The notes: generated by a model from the sequence alone, not told the origin. Positions 34,282 to 46,422 are shown, counted from the stretch's first letter. The stretch: DNA of 64,000 nucleotides from Lineus longissimus (GCF_910592395.1 NC_088319.1:1612001-1676000), one strand, 5' to 3'. Made by a program: numbers and translations.

Positions 34282-37200
34282 CTACTGTTTTAATCTAAGA
34301 TTATACCATCCAGGCGCACATATCGTGAAACTGAAATGAAGAAAGATAGCTGTCAGACCCCAAATTTGATATTTCTGCCCGCCAAATACTGGCATCGTAT
34401 AACTGTCCATATTCCTCATGCTGGATGGAAATCGATTTCGTTCTTTCTCCCGGATTCGAAATATTGTATAACGAGCGCTTCTTGGATCACATAGCGACAC
34501 GATAGGACATGTGAATACCTCCTCTACCTAAAAATAGATACTGGTATCTGAGAAATTCATACATTCTGGCACGAATCAATAAAGAGGAGTCTTTATTTAT
34601 TTTTGGTTCTAGTCTGGTGAGCGGATCATAGGTGTATGTAGCATCTGCAGGATTGATGCCAAGCGACTGTCGAAATCGTCATCTGGTAACGTTGTGACGT
34701 TCACTGGCATTAGTAGGACAAAGAATCATTAACGATCAGTCTTTCAGGGTGTCCTTAAAAGTGAGGTGTCCGCTGAGGGGAGTTCGTCTGTATTTCCGTT
34801 TTCCCTCAAATAAGTGAACCCTTATGCTAGTGACAAGGAATTGGATCTTTTTTATATGAAATACTTTATCTGAAAGAGGCTCAGGCCAGCAAATATTAGG
34901 GAATAAGAAATTATGCACAAAAGCTCTAGGGCTCTGTGGCAGCATTCCCTAGGACAGTAGACTGTTACCAGAAACAGACTGACTGTCTAGCGTGCATCTC
35001 AAACATTTTAAACGCAGAAGAAGAAATTACACCGCTAATAAGTCGAAATAGCTACCTCATTTTCATCCAGTTTTAAATCTGTGACGTCTACTTCTCCTAG
35101 GTTGGCTATCACACCCCACACAGCATATTTACCAGCTTTCTGGAATAAAAAGTTATCAAATCAAAGTTCCATGTCCCTGCCAACGTCAATTTGTACTTGT
35201 AGCTCACCGCACCAAAACCTCGTTCTTCAAATTTTGTTGACATTAACTTTGAGAATAGTCCCGTAGGCCCAGTTGTTCAAAGCAAGTAATATCACTAACG
35301 CTGGCGTTAACTTAGTGTCAGTCTAAAAGGCTTAACTGAAGGAAATAACGTCAAGTTATGTTACGCCAGTATTCGTGACAAAGTTTGTTTTTAACGACCG
35401 GACCCTGCTCTCTACTTGTCTTTTCAAAAGTTATCTCCCAATCTCTCTATTTTTCCTCTGCATGTACCAATTCATATTACTTAAATATTTTTTTTTCCTG
35501 ATGATGTTAATAAGCATCATGACTGGATCATTTTGCTATCGACTTTTCTTATTCTCGTATTCTTTGCAAGTCATGACACGCAATGAAAACTTCCTGCAGG
35601 TGAAACGGTGTTCTCCACAGGGCCATTTGTCAGGCCGTCCCACCCTACCTTGAGAAAACCCTGCAGAGAACTCTGATGAAACTTTCCTGGAAGACTGGAA
35701 CATACTTACACTCGGAAATCCAGACTTCATCATTCCCCAGATGTCCACACGATCTGATGGAGAACTCTGATGAAACTTTCATGTAAGACTGTACCATACT
35801 TACACTCGGAAATCCAGACTTCATCATTCCCCAGACGTCCACACGACCTGATGGAGAACTCTGATGAAACTTTCCTGGAAGACTGGAACATACTTACACT
35901 CGGAAATCCAGATTTCATCATTCCCCAGACGTCCACACGATCTGATGGAACACCAAGCTCCTCATAACACTCTCTAACAGCCGTGTGGATTAAATCGTTA
36001 TCACTTGGATCCATTTTACCACCTGGAAAACTGAATGCAACAAAGGTTCCATAATCAAGACACCATTCCTTTTAGAAAGAAGTACAAAGTTACAAATCTT
36101 CAGTACTTGTCATTAGCCACACCAGGTTATGTTCACACTTCAGTTTCATTTAAATGCTAGGGTGACTCTATGGGTGCCAATATGTGCCCGTCACAGCAAA
36201 ACCAGGCGCATGTCGCTCTAAGCTTGTAGGTTGAGACAGACTGTTAATTTCACTGTTGTCTGTCTTTTGTGCCATGAAAGTACATCAATATCTTCTATTA
36301 TCTCCTGGTGTCATTTGAGCTCATCTCCTGGGCGATATATATGCCTGGTTTTGTGGCGACGGGTCACATACATATAGTTTTTAATCTTGCACCATTTTCT
36401 AGTGTGTATAAACCATCTCAGTGTACAGAGGCAAAAGCATTCTTGGCAGGCTAAAGAAGTTTTCTAACACCTCAAAATTTGGATGAATATCTTGCAGGGC
36501 ATTTTGGCCACGGACGTCTCTTGTGATTCAGAGAGTAGATAGAGCAGTTAAAGGGAACTGAAACCGCCAAGCCAGTTCGTATGACCTCGTTTTCATTTCC
36601 CGCGTATCGGGTGATCAGAACGAGGCATGAATGAAACATGGCGCCTAGCTGTCAATCATTGAGTGACGTCACTACTATGGAATTTACTACGAAAACTCAT
36701 GAATGAAAGATCGCATGACTCACGTGATTCTCACATGATTCTCAATAATAACAAATTGAAATGCGCATGCTCGGGCACTGGGGGCGGAGCTACAAATCTG
36801 AACTCGAATAGGAAGTTGGAAAATTGACTTTCTTGGGGGGTGAAAGTCGAAAAGTTGAATAAATTGCTCGGCGGTTCCAGTTCCCTTTAATATGAGTGTA
36901 TTGTTCCCTGCAAGACATAGCACGATTTGAGAGCTTAGGTAGAGTGACTGCCAAGGAAGCAGAAGGTCTTGAGTTCAAACCCCTGCTTTTCATTCGAACA
37001 ACCAATTCTCACCTGACTTCCCCCTGATGATCGTTCAAGTCCGTCGCCCTGAGAGTGAACAGAACTGACGGCTCACCATTCACTGTACAGAAGGGAATCA
37101 GAACACAAGCCCGAGGACTCTCACGCCCAGTTTTCCCATCATACATCCACGGAAATTTCATCAGTTCCTTCGAGGTAGCCAACGCTTTCTGCACCCTGTG

Positions 37201-37440
37201 TTTATTTGCATCAGAGAGGATATTTTCAATAGTAACTTTTTCCATATTCTGTGGATGACTTTTAGCACTAAAGTTTGTTGAAAAGGTGCCGGTAACCGAT
37301 ACCCGTGGAGCGTCAAGTGATTTAGGATTGATGACTTTGGAGATAGGGGAACTTCTGTGAAGGTGCCTTTGAAAGTTTTTCATAACTGTACACCTTCGGT
37401 ATATGACTGTTAAACCTTTGGAAGAACTATTTCTCAACAT
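34282..37440 (-). CDS. NUDT8: NUDT8-like mitochondrial Nudix hydrolase (CoA diphosphatase type), complete
   Basis: Nudix enzyme expected to cleave CoA or related nucleotide diphosphates in mitochondria. Coding exons: 37440-37013, 36030-35898, 35139-35056, 34527-34282; 891 nt, 296 residues plus TAG. The ATG at 37440 gives an N-terminus rich in Arg, Lys and Ser and poor in acids, as in mitochondrial presequences; a second in-frame ATG lies at 37383. The CoA-hydrolase block before the Nudix box reads RACVLIPFCTVNGEPSVLFT. The Nudix box is SFPGGKMDPSD followed by TAVRECYEELGV, with the REcyEELG core intact. GGKMDP replaces the more common GGKxExGE, as also in vertebrate NUDT8 as I recall it. The C-terminal YTMPVFGGQKYQIWGLTA also fits NUDT8. 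Neighbouring NUDT7 or NUDT19-type enzymes are the alternatives. The exon 2 donor is tandemly repeated (see the separate entry). Confidence 0.9.
34738..34792. mobile_element. Pogo-like short element fragment
   Basis: Right-end piece with GGGTGTCCTTAAAAGTGAGG and GTGTCCGCTGAGGGGAG, inside the last NUDT8 intron. Confidence 0.6.
35267..35385. mobile_element. CCCAGTTGTTC-type short element, copy 2
   Basis: GGCCCAGTTGTTCAAAGCAA to TAACTGAAGGAAATAACGTC, in NUDT8 intron 2. Confidence 0.7.
35640..35940 (-). repeat. 94-bp tandem repeat x3 spanning NUDT8 exon 2 donor
   Basis: On the plus strand CTTACACTCGGA recurs at 35705, 35799 and 35893, a period of 94. Read on the minus strand, each unit holds the end of exon 2 (encoding VDVWGMMKSGFPS), the donor GTAAGTATG and about 50 bp of intron. 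All three donors are identical. Only the first (exon ending at 35898) keeps the frame to exon 3. The second adds 94 nt and the third 188 nt. A stop occurs at 35730, before the third donor. Confidence 0.95.
36181..36370. mobile_element. GTGACCCG-ended inverted-repeat MITE, copy 4
   Basis: TATGTGCCCGTCACAGCAAA at the left and GTGGCGACGGGTCACATA at the right, in NUDT8 intron 1. Confidence 0.82.
36548..36890. mobile_element. 343-bp MITE with 21-bp inverted ends
   Basis: Left end TTAAAGGGAACTGAAACCGC and right end GCGGTTCCAGTTCCCTTTAA are inverted copies with one mismatch. In NUDT8 intron 1. The TTAA ends would fit a TTAA-targeting (piggyBac-like) element, which is inference. Confidence 0.85.
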
Positions 37441-38154
37441 CTTTTATCTTTTGGTGGAGATTGCTGATTCATTTCCAAAACTACGCAAACTGAAAATAAG
37501 AAATGTGTTTGGATCAAATTAAATTAAGTTCAGTGAAACACTATATTTATTAATAAAAATAGTTAAAACAGTGCACTGCCAATGACAAACCCGACGTATG
37601 CTGGTCAGAAGATAAAAAACAACTTCAAAGAAGCTATAATTATATGATATGGTGTTAATCCGATAGTCTTAGCCAATATATGCCGATGATTGATGGTTTA
37701 TTCGACTAGTCAACGTCGTATGCTATTGCTAGCTGTGTGTGCACATGACGACCCGACAGCACCGTCAACCAAATTCCAGCTGTGGCCGCAGCCTACGACC
37801 TCTCATATAACATCCTCCAATCCCTCTTTTTCATGCAACAAAACGTCACAACCGGTTTGTCCGACAACCGAAACTATACAAATCAGCAGTGTACAGCGCA
37901 CACCGTTTTCTTAGGCCGAGTTTCCTATAAACGGACATCAGTTTTGAAACATGATTTCTTTCTTTATTTCAGAAACGATTGCACCCAAAATTACGACAAA
38001 CCTACATCAACAATAGCTGCTGGTATCAGATCAATAAAACATCTCAAATTCTTTTAACTTCTGACAAAATCATACCTTTTATTCGACACACACAACAGAG
38101 ATGGCACTTTTGGTACTCAGAAAAGCAGGCCACGAAAACAGGCACGTTTTGGTC
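37441..38154. other. NUDT8 upstream region
   Basis: No exon or obvious core promoter motif was recognised. It contains AT-rich stretches near 37530-37560 and ends at the fold-back element. Confidence 0.45.
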
Positions 38155-40100
38155 TCGTTAGGGAGTTTTTCCCAAATGTACGCGATGATGACGTGCACCA
38201 TTAACAGGACGTAACATCTATTTTAAAATGCGTTTCCAGAGTGATTGCATGAGGACAACCCATTTGTGTCGTATATCACTGGAGACGCCCGATTCCCCTG
38301 ATTCTGCAGGATGTTAAATCGGGCATTTAAGCGTCGCATTTTCTCCTAGCTCTGTTCACCATCCCAAATGGCATCCAAATGGCAATATTGCCAATTGGGC
38401 AGGACAATCACGAAAACTCCAAATACTATACATTTCTTCCTGAATAATTCTTACAGTACACCATTCTCCCGTGAAAGACAGTTGCTTACGCTAAACAAAA
38501 ATTTAAAAAAATCGAGGGTCAACCATTGAACCTTTGAGATATGTTGAATTTTGCATAAATCAGTGAAAAACGCGCCAACTGGCACTGGACGGCATTTCAA
38601 CACGGGGCCGACGCACATCCCAAGTTCAGTGTGCACATACGTCGGCAACAACAGTAAAATGCGTAGTTTCTTGTTGGCCGCCTATTAAGTAAGGCTCTAG
38701 GTTTCAGAAATTCCATAAAAGATGTCTTTGCCAAAACAACTGGTAAATCAACACTGGCGTACTGTGAGGACCAAGAAATCAATGATTTTTTAGGAACTAC
38801 GGTTAGGGCTTGGCCGCACATGAATACAAAAAAGGCCCTAATGAGACCTTATACTCAATAGCCGGCTAACAAGAAACTACGCATTTTACTGTTGTTGCCG
38901 ACGTATGTTACACTGAACTTGGGATGTGCGTCGGCCCCGTGTTAAAATGCCGTCCAGTGCCAGTTGGTGCGTTTTTCGCTGATTTGTGCAAAATTCAACA
39001 TAATTATCTCAAAAGTTCAATGGTTGACCCTCGATTTTTTTAAATATTTGTGTAGCGCAAGCAACTGTCTTTCACGGGAAAATGGTCACTGTAAGAATTA
39101 TTCAGGAAGAAATGTATAATATTTGGGGTTTTCCGTGATTGTCCGGCCCAATTGGCAATATTGCCATTTGGGATGGTGAACAGAGCTAGGAGCAAATGCG
39201 ACGCTTATGATTTATTTAAACAAATAAAATGCCCGATTTAACATCCTGCAGAATCAGGGGAATCGGGCGTTTCCAGTGATATACGACACAAATGGGTTGT
39301 CCTCATGCAGTCACTTTGGAAACGCATTTAAAATAGATGTTACGTCCTGTTAATGGGGCACGTCATCATCGCGTACATTTGGGAAAAACTCCCTAACGAG
39401 ACATTAGGTCTCATTAGGGAGTTTTTTGGTATTCATGCGCGGCCAAGCCCTAACCGTAGTTCCTAAAAAATCATTGATTTCTTGGTCCTCACAGTACGCC
39501 AGTGGTTATGTAGCAGTTGTTTTGGTAAAAACATGTTTTTGGAGTTTCTGAAACCTAAAGCGCTACTCAATAGGCGGGTAACAAGAAACTACGCATTTTA
39601 CTGTTGTTGCCGACGTATGTGTACACTGAACTTTGGGTGTGCGTCGGCCCCGTGTTGAAATGCCTTCCAGTGCCAGTTGGGGCGTTTTTCGCTGATTTGT
39701 GCAAAATTCAACATATCTCAAAAGTTTAATGGTTGACCCTCGATTTTTGTTTAGCGTAAGCAACTGTCTTTCACGGGAGAATGGTCACTGTAAGAATTAT
39801 TTAGGAAGAAATGTATAATATTTGGGGTTTTCCGTGATTGTCCGGCCCAATTGGCAATATTGCCATTTGGGATAGTGAACATAGCTAGGAGCAAATGCGA
39901 CGCTTATGATTTATTTAAACAATTAAAATGCCCGATTTAACATCCTGCAGAATCAGGGGAATCGGGCGTTTCCAGTGATATACGACACAAATGGGTTGTC
40001 CTCATGCATTCACTTTGGAAACGTATTTTAAAATAGATGTTACGTCCTGTTAATGGGGCACGTCATCATCACGTACATTTGGGAAAAACTCCCTAACGTT
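38155..40100. mobile_element. Nested fold-back element with long inverted arms
   Basis: The left arm (38155-38850, starting CGTTAGGGAGTTTTTCCCAA) is the reverse complement of 39400-40100. Between them lies a further arm copy (about 38862-39402) in right-arm orientation. Shared landmarks include ACATCCTGCAGAATCAGGGG and GGCAATATTGCCATTTGG. The arms exceed 500 bp at visibly high identity. No transposase frame was found. Confidence 0.9.
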
Positions 40101-40925
40101 GAATACTGCCCTGTCGATTATTAGTGATAAAAACCACAAGGAGCCTGAATGTTGGGAACCCATAAGTGTTAGTTATCAAAGACTATCAAATAGGCATGGT
40201 GTTTTCCTAACGAAACTAACGAGTGTCCTGTCTCCTTTATAATCCATGTTTATTTCACATCTTTAGCGCCAGGTGCCGAGAGCAGTATTCGGCATCACGT
40301 CGTGGCAAGATCGAATTGACGAGGCGCACATCATCGTCGTTTCGTATCTTCTCAATGATGGATTAACTAGGCAGATGTGAGAGAAGAAGCAGATTCTGGA
40401 TGGATCTTGTGAGGTCGTTTAAATCTCGGCGTCGTATTACAACCAGGTAGGATTGCTTGAAACTATCTTGTTTAGTTATACTGCAGTATGTATTTACAAT
40501 TATGCAATCATATTTAAAGGTGTCTATTTCTATTTTGCAATTGTTTTTGCAAACGATATTTTTTTATAACAAGGTCATGCATCAAGGTATCTTATTACAG
40601 CAGTTGGCTTTCTTATCTTAAACTTTATATTTCTGATTCTAAAATCATCTTGCAACTGTTACAGACTCGAGGCATTTATCTATTTTTAGGTTTTGAGTTT
40701 GGATTCAGAGTATGAGATAACTGTTTGATTAGAGATTAAGTATATAAGGTAAGATGGTACAATTATATCCACCATGTGCATAAATGTGTATTGCCTGCTG
40801 TTTTCTATAAACTGAGGGGCTATATAATTGTACCTTGTTACTTTACAGTTTTTAAGTAGTGGTGCAGCAGAATTTGGGTCACATCACCTCGTTATTCTTA
40901 CAACCTGAACAGTGTACTTGTCATT

Positions 40926-41130
40926 AAAGGGGTACGCTGTTCATAATTACTTGTGGTCCAGGAAAATAGAAATGCAGTTGTACACAATGCCATACTGCAG
41001 ATGCATACAAATTTGCTGAAACTTGGTACGTATATCATTTGTATATCTGTCTACAATACGGTACTGTTGAAATTCATTTCCAGTACATATTTACAAAATT
41101 AGACATTTTCAAATTTAATTACAAATTTCG
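40926..41130 (+). mobile_element. TTAAAGGGGTACGC-ended short element, copy 1
   Basis: TTAAAGGGGTACGCTGTTCA, then TGGTCCAGGAAAATAGAAAT and an AT-rich body. The same sequence in opposite orientation lies at 54325-54524. Confidence 0.75.
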
Positions 41131-41499
41131 AATATTTAACAAAGGGTGAAGACCTTTAAAAAAGACTTGGTTAAGAGTAAAAAATAAATATCTTTGTTAG
41201 TGACTCGGTCTCCTGAAGGAATAACAATATCAGAAATCCTGTTGTGCTCAGTGAATTTATATTGCATTCCCTGATAACGTAATATTGTTGGTGCCTCTTC
41301 ATTTTGTTCAGGTTGTGTCATTTTAAATCAAAATCTGGTGACAGCTTATTATGGTTGAGATTGGTTTTATTTCCCAGGGTACGGCCTTGTCCCCAGACAC
41401 AGTGAAAAATTAATGACTTTGAAACATGACAAGATAAACCAGGAAGCGACGATTTAGCCCCTGGATATTTTTACGTCAAGGTGCTATGAGAAAGTAACG

Positions 41500-41935
41500 A
41501 TAAGAGTTCCAGTGGTATTCAGTGGAGTTTAATTGGTTATAACTAGTGGCACCTCAGTGGTAACACGAGGTTTATTCAGTAGTAACCAGTGTAATTCCTG
41601 TGTAAAGTAGTGTAGTTCCTAGTGGTTTTACCAGTGGACTTACAATGGTGTAACCAGTGGAGTTCCAGTGGTAACCAGTGGAGTTCCAGTGGAAACCAGT
41701 GGAATTCCAGTGGGAACCAGTACATTTACAGGGGTAACTAGTGGAGTTCAAGTAGTATAACTTCAGTGGTAATCAGTTGAGTTCCAGTGGTTTAACCAGT
41801 GGTTTAACCAGTGGACTTACAGTGGTATAACCAGTGGAATTCTATTGGTGTAACCAGTAAAGTTCCAGGGGACACCAGTGGAGTTCCAGTGGTGTAACCA
41901 GTAGAGTGGTAACCAGTGGGGTTCCAGTGGTTCCT
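41500..41935 (+). repeat. About 20-bp minisatellite (CCAGTGGAGTTCCAGTGG)
   Basis: Roughly twenty irregular units of ACCAGTGGAGTTCCAGTGGT, many with an added GTAA or TTAA. Not in any recognised gene. Confidence 0.95.
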
Positions 41936-42428
41936 GACCGACGGTTTATCATGGATTCATTCAACAGGGCACGGCCTTGTTCCCAGACATGGGCGAAAAA
42001 TTAACAATTTTGAAACTTGGGGAGACAAGTCCGGAATCCCTTCTCACCTGGTGTCATCTCAACTCCTCTCTAATTATCGATCATTGTCTTAACAGCTATA
42101 ATCATACATGTCGATTTGTTGGCCTTGTCATGTCACAGCCCCTTCTCGACAACAACACGGAAGCCTGAAAAGGGCTTGTTATTCAACCGTTTAGTCCGAG
42201 CAATTTGTGCCCAGGGTATTGAGCAGAGTCGTAATTGCCACAACTCTTTGGCGGGCTAGTTAGATGGATTCATGTTGTGTCTATCTTGCTTTGTAATTGA
42301 TATTTTTGATCTTTGCTTTGTTGGTGTGTTTTGGATGGGATTTTTTTCGAATGTTTCAGTTTGTAAACATGTGAACAAGGGTGTAAATATGGTAATCACT
42401 AGGTGTGATTTTGTGGCGGCCTATTGTG

Positions 42429-42520
42429 GACTCCTGTGCAGTCCATCTCGTCATCCTGCTGGTACTTCCTCTATGTGACAAAATGAGTCTAGTCCACTGC
42501 ATCCGGAGTGTAGCCTCTTG
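42429..42520. mobile_element. Short dispersed repeat (ACTCCTGTGCAGTCC family), copy 3
   Basis: GGACTCCTGTGCAGTCCATC to GTCCACTGCATCCGGAGTGT. Confidence 0.65.
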
Positions 42521-43017
42521 CTTCTAAAGTGTTCATCAGTAAAAATCTTTTTGAAAAATAATTCGACTCTAAAACTATCAAGAATATTTTTTTACACCCT
42601 GTATACTTGAAGATGAGCTCAGGAAGACATCTGACACATCTGCTAATTAATCAATTACCTCCGCGGTCGTCGCTGGTGCCAATCAAACTTGAAAGTGGAG
42701 ACCAATCAATGGTTACTTTGACAATCAGGTTCTCTGCGGGAGATTGTGTCGCCCTATCAAACAACGACAACAACGAATAGGAAATTACTTATTGGAATCG
42801 GTTGATCCAGCGGGAGCTGTAGTTTAGTGAAGTCTTACGAGCGGTTGCTGAAATTCAATAGTGGTCTGAACTGTTTGGGATTGTGGTCAGTCGTGGTCCC
42901 CGCTGGGCTCCTTGTCAAGTTTGCTAGAAGCTTCAAGCACTTTGATGGAGTGTTCTGTAGAGTCTGTGGACGAAAGTTTCTCAAAGACTATCGTCAAGGG
43001 AACAAGAGCAAAGAAAC

Positions 43018-43305
43018 TACAGTGGAACCCCCATAGCGGACACCTCTCTAATACAGACAACCTCTCTATTAAGGACACTAGTTTTGGTCCCACACTGGTT
43101 GTTTCCATTCAATTCAACCTCTCTAATCAGGACACCTCTCTATCAATGATAGCACTTGGTACAGACAGATGCTTTGTCCTTAATTGAGAGTTGTCCTGAC
43201 TACAGAGGTCAAATGCAATGGAAATGACCAGTTTGGAACAATATGCAGTATCCTTATAGAGAGGGTGTCCTTAATAGTGAGGTGTCCGCATTAGGAGATT
43301 ACTCT
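43018..43305. mobile_element. Pogo-like short element, long compound copy
   Basis: TACAGTGGAACCCCCATAGC at the left, followed by about 285 bp in which CTCTCTAATCAGGACACC-type and AGAGGTCAAATGCAATGGA motifs occur in both orientations, consistent with two overlapping copies. Confidence 0.8.
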
Positions 43306-43597
43306 GAAATTGATTTCTGATGGTAACTCGTATATATTTGGTTTTGGTGTGATCTCAGATTGTCCTTCATCAGGTGACATTGACACTTAGCAATGATAAG
43401 ACAACCGATGGGACAGATGGCATCTCTGGCGATCAGTCCGGCTCAACAGATTTTTCCCAGGTCTCCCAGGGGTGTAAGGGCTGAAAAGCTAATGGTATGT
43501 TGGGTATTTTTAAACCCTGTCTGACTTCTATTTGAAAACTTTTCTGTACCTTATTGTTCCAAATGAAACTATCAGTTGAATTTACCATACATATATA

Positions 43598-43764
43598 TAA
43601 GTGGAACCTCCCTTAGCAGACACCTCTCTATTGAGGACACACTCTCTATAACTGTCACTAGTTTTGGTTATTTACATTCCATTCGACCTCTCTAATCAGG
43701 ACACCTCTCTAATAAGGACAGCGTGTCAGTCCCGAGGGTGTCCTTAATAGAGAGGTTTTACTTT
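43598..43764. mobile_element. Pogo-like short element, copy
   Basis: AAGTGGAACCTCCCTTAGCA to GTGTCCTTAATAGAGAGG. Only about 290 bp from the previous copy. Confidence 0.8.
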
Positions 43765-44813
43765 ATTTGTACTGTTTCTAATGTCATTTAACATAAATCA
43801 TCGCATCAACATTATTCATTGTTTTGATTTGGAATTAGGAAAAACATGCCTCGTCATTATTCTTTTTCACAATATTGTTGCAGGAAATCAGAAATTAGGC
43901 GCCATGCGTATCAAATTGGAATTCTTGTATGACAATATTGCAACAGGATATGCAATCCCAGGGGTATCACTCTACATACAGGGTGTAGCAGAAAGGGCTT
44001 GATGCAGGGTGGTGTTTTTTAGTTACGGTGTTGGGTCCAGTGCAGGGCACACACAACCCGTAATTTTTAGCCTGACCTCACCAAAAGCCCGCAGGGATTT
44101 CACCCAGACCATGTTGAAAATCCATGGGAGCCAATAAAGGCACTTCTGAACACACATCTTGTAGGCTTAAGTGTACAACTTCCAGATTAAGTGAAAAAAA
44201 TTCAATCAGGGGGACGGGGTTAATGCAAAAGTGCTGATTTAAGCTTTGGGTTGGGTTTGGAAATGACCCAACTAAATGGGTTAAGGTTGAAAATCTTCTG
44301 GCCAGGGCGAGGATGTTGTTAATAGGCCTAATAAGGGTTACAAAATTGATTGGCTCAGGCCTTTGATGGTCAAGTCAGAAAGTCACATATACAAGGGATA
44401 TAGTATTTGAAATACATGTAGTACTTTTAGTACCTGTCACGAAGTCCCTGAATGTTTGGGTCGGGGGGGGGGGCATATCCTTCTGTGCACAATATGAGAC
44501 CACAAAGTACCAATGTTTGTTCAATAGCATTCCGCGAAGATGACGTCACTGCAGCTGCTGCCCTCTATTTCCCCATCGCTGAATTACAGGCAATGTCGGA
44601 CAAAATGCGGTTTCGTAATGGGCTCAGGCTTTCTAACTTGGGCAGTTAGATTCAATCTGGCACATGTCCGAGTGTTGGAAATACTACATAATTGTTCTGA
44701 ATATTTCTCTCTCTGACTCTATGGTATCATTCATGCTAAAAACAATGCAGGGTCAAAGATAATTTACTTTGGAATAAGCTCAAATGCGTAGAAATAAGTG
44801 TCGATGTCCGCCT

Positions 44814-44872
44814 GTCACGTGACTAAAACGTCATCAATATCTTATGCAAATGATCTTGTGAGCTATAAATAG
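44814..44872 (+). promoter_or_regulatory. Compact promoter-like cluster: E-box palindrome, octamer, TATA
   Basis: In 59 bp: GTCACGTGAC (44814-44823), AACGTCATC (CRE-like, from 44827), the octamer ATGCAAAT (44844-44851) and CTATAAATAG (TATA at 44864-44871). Octamer plus TATA is typical of histone H2B and snRNA-type promoters. No histone or snRNA follows. The first downstream ATG (44994) opens a 50-codon frame. Orientation is from the TATA/ATG layout; activity is inferred. Confidence 0.5.
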
Positions 44873-44993
44873 TAACTTCGCGGCATGCTATTACCCCAGA
44901 CACCTTACAATTTACAGAAAAATTTACAAGCAAGTAGTTCAACACAACGCTTGAGTGTTCAAACAATATTTCTAAGTCAAAGCCAAAGTCAAG

Positions 44994-45146
44994 ATGTTTA
45001 CTAAATTGCATAAAAACTTTGTAAATCCACAATGTAAATTTGTCCTCGAAGGCAAAGTCAGTGTTGGACAGCCATGTTGTTTTGGTACTGCATGTAGTGT
45101 GCAAACCTTTACCAGTCTTGGAGAAGGTGACTCTCGAATGGGTTGA
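44994..45146 (+). CDS. 50-residue small ORF below the promoter-like cluster
   Basis: The first ATG about 120 bp after the TATA box (context AAGATGT). The predicted product starts MFTKLHKNFVNPQ and contains VGQPCCFGTACSV. There is no similarity I recognise and no signal peptide. After its TGA the same frame stays open for about 40 codons and another frame reads KVTLEWVETMIRINVQQG, so it could instead be a decayed longer gene. Confidence 0.25.
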   Translation: MFTKLHKNFVNPQCKFVLEGKVSVGQPCCFGTACSVQTFTSLGEGDSRMG

Positions 45147-45537
45147 AACTATGATAAGAATCAACGTCCAACAGGGTTGACGTCGTTAAGCATTCTGATG
45201 GGTCGCAAGTCGGGTGAGTACAATCTTAGAGGTCTATACTGTTTTTCTTCATTGCATTTACCGAAATGAACATTGCTGCAGTGGAGTTCTCATTGCAAAT
45301 TGCTGAAGCTTGTCACAATCACCTGTGATGACCACTGCAGACAAGGGGTTATTGTTGCATGTGACTATGAGGGCAGGTCGCATCAACAAAATTCACTCGT
45401 TTGTTGGGCACTGAAGGATATCACGAAAAGAGTCATGGATCTCTCCTGATGATGTCTCGCTCTTGGTTGATGGCAAACAGGAAACGAGACTGAGAGGTGC
45501 AAAAATGCTTTGAAGTGATAACTCCTTATCGTTCCAG

Positions 45538-45624
45538 GAAGCTCTCGAGAAAAACTGTGCAAAGATCAAGAGCTGTATTGCTCGCAGTCGCCAACCAGTT
45601 CTTTTTAAAAACTTTCTTGTGCAG
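45538..45624 (+). CDS. Candidate 29-codon exon of unknown gene
   Basis: An open 87-bp block between acceptor-like CGTTCCAG and donor-like CAG/GTGCGT, encoding EALEKNCAKIKSCIARSRQP and then VLFKNFLVQ. The preceding 250 bp has protein-like pieces in different frames (VIVACDYEGRSHQQNS; DDVSLLVDGKQETRLRGAKM) interrupted by stops, suggesting a frameshifted pseudogene. The family is unknown. Confidence 0.25.
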
Positions 45625-46422
45625 GTGCGTTTCTTCAAATCAAATATCAAATGACAGATATGACATTGACTGAGCTTGGTAATACGGCGTTGAGATGTCC
45701 TGGTCCCGGGTCATGGTATCGATAACATATATCCGGTTTCAAAGATCACACCTAAGTGTTCTGTGGGTGAGGCTGTACCCCTCCTTTCCTAAATTCTGAA
45801 TCCACCTCTGCATGAATAATTCCCAACTCCTGAAGATTCCTCAAGTTGACATCTCCCGATCGTCAACAACAATTTTCTGACTCCGTCTTCTGCGTTGATT
45901 CAAGACATCGCTAAAGATGATTCCTGTGTTTTTTCATCGATTACTATCTGTGCTTCGGTACAATGCCATTAAATACCGACAATAGCGTGAGTGGCATTTG
46001 GAGTCAAAGAAATTACACGGGTGCCTCGGAGAGTTATCCAGGGCTCCGTGGCTAATCACACAATTATCCCTGATTGTTAGCGATGTGGAAGCGAAGTCAG
46101 TGGATTTCTGATAAGAATTTGAGTTGAATTTAAAGGCTTGCTTCACGAAATGTTATTTTTACAAGCAAAAGAGTTTAACCTGGAGGTCGAGAAAAGAATT
46201 TCTTCAAAAATGCTCAGGTTTCACCAATCTAATGTTGATCAATTACTACAAAATCAAAATAAAGGCACTGGAACATCATAACTGTCTCAGAACTTGTCGT
46301 CACCATTCCATTGAACAGTTTGATCAAGTGACCTTATGCACCATAATAGCTTCAATTGACTATTCAGAACCAGTCTTGGATCAGTGTAACTAGAGTATGT
46401 GCTGATCATGGTACAGTACAAT

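Noticed and set aside
44823-45164. 113-residue minus-strand frame
   Set aside because: It has no recognisable features, overlaps the plus-strand TATA and octamer cluster, and looks like an AT-driven open frame.
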